Below are positions 60,350-64,000 of a stretch of DNA of 64,000 nucleotides, piece after piece. Positions within the stretch are counted from its first letter, which is position 1. The number at the start of each line of letters is the position of its first letter. A program made the position numbers and the translations under genes. Under the pieces are notes generated by a model. It worked only from the letters and a program-made list of their open reading frames with translations, had not been told where the DNA came from and made no database searches. Source of the DNA: Campylobacteraceae bacterium (GTDB taxonomy: Bacteria > Campylobacterota > Campylobacteria > Campylobacterales > Arcobacteraceae). The stretch is from positions 1 through 64,000 of the forward strand of contig JABXII010000009.1 in the NCBI GenBank assembly GCA_013373175.1, read 5' to 3'.

Positions 60350-61567
60350 ATGGGGAAATTACAAAAAAGAAGCCTTATTGCTGCATTTTTAATAGTATCA
60401 ACAGGTTCACAAGTTTTAGCATCTGATTCAATTGTAGATGCTTTTGCAAATGGAAAAACGAAAGGTGAATTAAAATCATTCTATTTTGATGAATCTTATG
60501 ATTCTGCTAAATCATCAGACAATCATGTTTGGGCAAATGGAATAAAGTTAGGATATGAAACTGATAGATATTTAGGTTTTAAATTAGGAGCAACATTTCA
60601 AGGAGCATCTACTACATCTATAGATGATGAAAAAGATAAACAGAAAAAGACAATGAATGCTTCAGGATCTGTTTTATCAGAAGCTTTTGTAAGTTATAAA
60701 TATAGTAATACAGAGTTTAAAGGTGGTAGACAATTTATCTCTTTACCTTTAATAAAAGGTTCTGGTTCAAGACTTGTAAAAGAGTCTTTTGAAGGATATT
60801 TCTTATCTAACACAGATATTCCTGATACACTTGTTTCTTTAGGAAAAATTACTAAATATCAAACAAGAACAGATGCAGTTACATCAACAACTAATGCAGC
60901 ATCATTTACAAACTCAGATTCAAATATTGGTGATGTAGGTGAGTTTAATAAAATTGGAACTGATGGGGCGGTTTCTTTATATATTAAGAATAAATCAATT
61001 GATAACTTAACTATTCAAACTCATTATGTTGATTTTATTGATGAAGTAGTTGACCTTTATGTAGATGCTAAATATGGCTTTGGTGGTGACTTTAAACCAT
61101 ATATCGCAGCACAATATTATAACTCAAATTATGATGATAATGCAATTGAAGATAGTCATATGACAGGGTATAAAGTAGGTGCAACATTTGGTGGATATAA
61201 TTTACATGTTTCATATACTTCAACAGATAATGATGGAAATGTAACTAGAGGTATAGGTGAGGGTGCAACAGCATCATTTACATCTGCAACATCAACTACA
61301 GGAAACTATACAGCAGGAACTGATACATGGCAAGTGGGAGTTTCTAAGAAATTTGGAAACTTATTAGCAAAAGCAAAATATACAAGTAGTGATGCAGTAG
61401 CAGAAAAGAATGACTTAGACCAAATATATTTAGGATTAAAATATAAATTCTCTGGTGAACTTAAAAACCTTTCTTTATCAACAGAATACACTATCTATGA
61501 CTATGGACAAGGTAATGAAGCGAAAGAGAAAGATGAATTAAGAGCTAAATTAATTTATAAATTCTAA
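60350..61567 (+). CDS. Outer-membrane porin (OprD-like)
   Basis: A 405-residue protein with a signal peptide (cleavage near QVLAS). The mature start DSIVDAFANGKTKGELKSFYF resembles OprD-family porins of Campylobacterota. The rest is alternating hydrophobic beta strands and it ends in a Phe after charged residues (AKLIYKF), as outer-membrane barrels do. OprD-type channels admit small organic acids and basic amino acids. Behind TctD box 4, it is the likely outer-membrane entry route for the substrate. Followed by a terminator. Confidence 0.78.
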   Translation: MGKLQKRSLIAAFLIVSTGSQVLASDSIVDAFANGKTKGELKSFYFDESYDSAKSSDNHVWANGIKLGYETDRYLGFKLGATFQGASTTSIDDEKDKQKKTMNASGSVLSEAFVSYKYSNTEFKGGRQFISLPLIKGSGSRLVKESFEGYFLSNTDIPDTLVSLGKITKYQTRTDAVTSTTNAASFTNSDSNIGDVGEFNKIGTDGAVSLYIKNKSIDNLTIQTHYVDFIDEVVDLYVDAKYGFGGDFKPYIAAQYYNSNYDDNAIEDSHMTGYKVGATFGGYNLHVSYTSTDNDGNVTRGIGEGATASFTSATSTTGNYTAGTDTWQVGVSKKFGNLLAKAKYTSSDAVAEKNDLDQIYLGLKYKFSGELKNLSLSTEYTIYDYGQGNEAKEKDELRAKLIYKF

Positions 61568-61606
61568 TCCTTTTCTTCTAAATCAGAAACTAAATACGCG
61601 CGAACA

Positions 61607-61636
61607 AAAAAAAAGGAGGTAAAACTCCTTTTTTTA
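61607..61636 (+). terminator. Terminator of the porin gene
   Basis: GGAG/CTCC (61615-61618 with 61625-61628), extended by A-tract/T-tract pairing, with loop GTAAAA and a T run. Confidence 0.8.
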
Positions 61637-61651
61637 CTCTTAATCTATAAT

Positions 61652-61684
61652 TGCCAGTTTTATGCCAGCTAAATAAACTACCAT
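61652..61684 (+). promoter_or_regulatory. Predicted TctD box 5 and promoter of the rraA-like gene
   Basis: TGCCAG (61652-61657), TTTTA, TGCCAG (61663-61668; the two half-sites are identical), 10 nt, TACCAT (61679-61684). The weakest -10 of the five, as expected for a strongly activator-dependent promoter. Confidence 0.6.
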
Positions 61685-61708
61685 TCGAAAAAATTAAAAA
61701 GGACGAAT

Positions 61709-62194
61709 ATGAGAAAATATAGAACAGCTGATCTTTGTGATGAAAATCAAGATAAAAAAATCCAAGTATTATCCTCTAGTTTTAAAAACTATGGAGGGAA
61801 AAAAAGGTTTAAAGGAAAAATAACAACTGTTAAAATTGAAAAAAGTAATTGGGCAGTAATTGATATATTAAAAAATGAATCAGGTAAAAATAAAATTCTA
61901 GTTGTAGATGCACAAGAAGTTCATTATGGAATTATTGGAGACAAATTATCTAATCTTGCAGAAAAAAATGAATATGAAGCCATAATAGTAAATGGATATG
62001 TTAGAGATACAATGGAAACAGAAAAATTTAATATTGGACTTTTTGCCCTTGGTACTTGTCCTTTAAGAAATTTTGATAAAACACCATCTCAAGTAGGAAT
62101 TGATTTATACTTTGGAAATGTCTCTTTCAAAGAAGATGATTATATATATTGTGATGAAGATGGAATTATTGTTTCAAATGAAAGGCTTATGTAA
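61709..62194 (+). CDS. RraA-family protein, probable oxo-acid aldolase/decarboxylase
   Basis: A 161-residue protein aligned over its length with E. coli RraA (TADLCDENQDKKIQVLSSSF, ILVVDAQEVHYGIIGDKLSNLA). E. coli RraA has Gln after the conserved Arg, but here the pair is R99-D100 (NGYVRDTME) with G77-D78, the residues used by 4-hydroxy-4-methyl-2-oxoglutarate / 4-carboxy-4-hydroxy-2-oxoadipate aldolases, which also decarboxylate oxaloacetate. Together with a PrpF/GalD-type isomerase and TTT transport, an enzymatic role is more likely than RNase E inhibition. It is behind TctD box 5. RBS AAGGA precedes the ATG. Confidence 0.75.
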   Translation: MRKYRTADLCDENQDKKIQVLSSSFKNYGGKKRFKGKITTVKIEKSNWAVIDILKNESGKNKILVVDAQEVHYGIIGDKLSNLAEKNEYEAIIVNGYVRDTMETEKFNIGLFALGTCPLRNFDKTPSQVGIDLYFGNVSFKEDDYIYCDEDGIIVSNERLM

Positions 62195-62322
62195 AAATAT
62201 TTTTTGCTATTTAATATTAAAAAATAAAATAAAAATATAAATCTTATATCAGGTAAGGTAATAGAAAAGCTAATTTAAATACAATACATTTTTAAATCAC
62301 TATAAAATTAAATAGGATAGAA

Positions 62323-62628
62323 ATGGAAGAATTAGATGTTTTAGTATTACTTGATGTAGCAGGGCTTGAAGATAAAGAAAAGTTTGAAAAACATATAAAA
62401 AGAGAAGGCTTTTCTACTGTTGAAGGTGAAAACTTTGTTTATACCGCAAAATCGACAACAACAACATTTTCTACAAAAGCGTACATCTTAGAAGTATTTA
62501 GAAAAGGGCTTCAAAAAAACAACTTCACAGATGCAAACTTGATTTTCTTGCTTAATGAGACACCATATCCTGCTTACTACTATGATAAGCAAACAAATGA
62601 CTTTGAAGAAGCAAAAGAAGAAAAATAG
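62323..62628 (+). CDS. Conserved small protein upstream of mfd
   Basis: A 101-residue acidic protein of unknown family. The segment MEELDVLVLLDVAGLEDKEK then REGFSTVEGENFVYTAKS suggests an alpha/beta fold of ferredoxin type. RBS AGGAT precedes the ATG. Its TAG shares a base with the mfd GTG start, so the two are translationally coupled. The 128-nt gap before it (62195-62322) is AT-rich and shows nothing I recognise. Confidence 0.6.
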   Translation: MEELDVLVLLDVAGLEDKEKFEKHIKREGFSTVEGENFVYTAKSTTTTFSTKAYILEVFRKGLQKNNFTDANLIFLLNETPYPAYYYDKQTNDFEEAKEEK

Positions 62629-64000
62629 TGAAAAATATATATGAATATCTGAAAAACTTAAAGGATGAAAAAAGATTAAAAGAGTGTCAACTTTTAATTG
62701 TAAATGATGATAAACAAGCTCAAATAGCAAGTGATATTGTCTCTTTCTTAGGTTTTAAACCTTTTTGCTTAGCAGATTTTAGAGCAAATTATGGAGATGA
62801 CTTACTATCTTTTTCTACAGAACTTCAAGATATTACAAAAGTTTTAAATGAGTATTACTCATATAAAAAACAAGATAAAATATTAATTTCTCCAATTAGA
62901 ACAGTATCTTATCCAATGCCAAAAGATAAGTGCTTTGATTCTTTTGAAATAAATTTTGCAGATACTTTAAATTTAGAAGAGTTAAAAACAAAACTTTATA
63001 ACTGGGGATACTATTTTGTAGATATTGTTACAAGTGAAGCAGAAGTTTCTATAAGAGGAGATATCTTAGATATCTGTCCTTTAGGAAGTGAAACAGGATA
63101 TAGAGTATCACTTTTTGATGATGAAGTAGAAAGTATCAGAGAGTTTGATATTGAAGACCAAAAATCATCAAAAGATGAGATTGAAAGTTTTAAGATTACT
63201 CCTGCTTTTTTAGCCCTTGATGAAGATTCAATAAGAGAAATAAATGAGCAAATAGAAAGTGTAGAAAGTGATGCTTTTATTAAAGATATTCACTCTTTAG
63301 GTTTTTGGTACTTAGGTGACTTAGGTGAATATTTACCTCAAAAACTAAACTCATATATAACACATGAAGCTTTAGATGAGTTGGAAGAGGTTTATGTTTT
63401 TGAAGACAAAAGAGTAAATAAAGATAAGTTTTTAACGCTACCGCAGATATTTAACTCAAAATCTTATCAAGAAATAGCACCAGCAAATATAAAAGAGTTT
63501 TTAACTTTCCATGAAGATAAAAAGGTAACTATTATTTCTTCTTCTGAAGCAAAAGTAAAATCCTTTGACTTAGAGCTTTCTAATTCAAATATAAATTATG
63601 TTTTTGAAAACTACATTATTAATCTTATTGGAAGTGATGAGATAATCATTTCACTTAATAAAGAGATTAAAAAAAGAAGAAAAAAGAAAGTAAAACTTGT
63701 ACTTGATGAACTTCAAGTAGGAGATTTTGTAGTTCATGAAACCCATGGAATAGGTCAATATAGAGGAATAGACCCAGTTGTAGTTATGGGAGCAAAAAGA
63801 GATTTTGTTGTTGTAACTTATGCAGGGGATGATAAGTTACTGATTCCTGTAGAAAATATTGATTTAATTGATAGATATGTTAGTGATGGAAGCTCTTATG
63901 CTGTAGTTGATAAACTAGGTAAGGGAAGCTTTGCAAAATTAAAAGAGAAAGTAAAAGATAAATTATTTGCTATTGCAAATGATATTATCAAAATTGCAGC
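62628..64000 (+). CDS. mfd: Transcription-repair coupling factor Mfd (5' part)
   Basis: The reading frame starts at GTG 62628 (overlapping the previous TAG by one base) and runs open to the window edge, about 457 codons. The N-terminal UvrB-like domain has SIRGDILDICPLGSE (about residues 143-157), and the CarD-like RNA-polymerase-interacting domain begins with LQVGDFVVHETHGIGQYRGI and DKLLIPVENIDLIDRY. Mfd removes RNA polymerase stalled at lesions and recruits UvrA. The helicase domains lie beyond the window. In H. pylori and C. jejuni mfd follows ccmA directly; here it is about 27 kb away. Confidence 0.92.
   Translation, partial: MKNIYEYLKNLKDEKRLKECQLLIVNDDKQAQIASDIVSFLGFKPFCLADFRANYGDDLLSFSTELQDITKVLNEYYSYKKQDKILISPIRTVSYPMPKDKCFDSFEINFADTLNLEELKTKLYNWGYYFVDIVTSEAEVSIRGDILDICPLGSETGYRVSLFDDEVESIREFDIEDQKSSKDEIESFKITPAFLALDEDSIREINEQIESVESDAFIKDIHSLGFWYLGDLGEYLPQKLNSYITHEALDELEEVYVFEDKRVNKDKFLTLPQIFNSKSYQEIAPANIKEFLTFHEDKKVTIISSSEAKVKSFDLELSNSNINYVFENYIINLIGSDEIIISLNKEIKKRRKKKVKLVLDELQVGDFVVHETHGIGQYRGIDPVVVMGAKRDFVVVTYAGDDKLLIPVENIDLIDRYVSDGSSYAVVDKLGKGSFAKLKEKVKDKLFAIANDIIKIA

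Noticed and set aside
1-64000. tRNA or rRNA genes, CRISPR arrays, insertion sequences, attachment sites or a replication origin
   Set aside because: I looked through the intergenic gaps and saw no cloverleaf-like sequence, spaced repeat array, transposase or integrase. A tRNA search program would be the decisive check.

Overview
The window is AT-rich, densely packed DNA from the chromosome of a member of the Campylobacterota, most likely an Arcobacter-type (Arcobacteraceae) marine or environmental organism. The evidence is the gene content and order: an HsrA/CosR-type response regulator, a peb4-fba pair, and the block lnt / yajC-secD-secF ... leuS-lptE-folC-csd1-ccmA, which matches the known order of these genes in Campylobacter jejuni and Helicobacter pylori. 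The four two-component systems, the siderophore receptor operon and the tripartite tricarboxylate (TTT) transport cluster fit a free-living relative better than a host-restricted one. No rRNA, tRNA, CRISPR array, insertion sequence or prophage was seen.

Layout. 1-12.9 kb: the tail of a sodium-pumping decarboxylase beta subunit (oadB), a K+/H+ antiporter, a CoA-binding protein, an HsrA/CosR-like regulator with its own kinase, peb4-fbaA, a FIST-domain kinase with its regulator, an ExaC-type aldehyde dehydrogenase with its DUF779 companion, exbBD, and a PLP desulfhydrase/deaminase. 12.9-21.2 kb: a housekeeping run (aroK, hisD, DUF2018, polyprenyl synthase, hemA, proS, mscS, cca). 21.2-23.2 kb: a peptidoglycan-binding protein and a PEGA/DUF1566 lipoprotein. 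23.2-35.4 kb: lnt, the Sec accessory genes, a structured intergenic element, two related membrane proteins, then leuS-lptE-folC-csd1-ccmA. 35.4-49.9 kb: a primase-like/helicase fusion, a Kef-type antiporter, an iron-uptake operon (TonB receptor, DUF3649, PepSY, DUF3325, DUF4198) with a divergent two-component system, a bifunctional OlsF-like acyltransferase and DUF445. 50.0-62.2 kb: a carboxylate utilisation cluster. 62.3-64 kb: a small protein and the 5' part of mfd. In H. pylori and C. jejuni mfd directly follows ccmA, so about 27 kb here separates two normally adjacent genes.

The main result is in the carboxylate cluster. Five transcription units (usp-tctD-tctE; tctAB-prpF-tauE-tctC2; tctC-hydrolase; porin; rraA-like) each have the same promoter layout: an 11-bp-periodic direct repeat TGCMAG-N5-TGMCAG, then exactly 10 bp, then a TANNNT -10 hexamer. 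This is the layout expected for activation by an OmpR/PhoB-type response regulator, and the cluster encodes one (TctD). The porin, an exported esterase, two TctC-type binding proteins, a TctA-TctB fusion permease, a PrpF-family isomerase and an RraA-family lyase with an intact Arg-Asp pair would together import a di- or tricarboxylate, perhaps after ester cleavage in the periplasm, and convert it to central metabolites. The substrate cannot be read from the sequence.

Other points of note: an HsrA/CosR orthologue that keeps its phosphoacceptor Asp and has a partner kinase; four promoters placed so that the start codon is at or near the first transcribed base (candidate leaderless mRNAs); a helicase fused to a primase-like domain that seems to have lost its catalytic residues; and a 135-nt imperfect palindrome behind secF.
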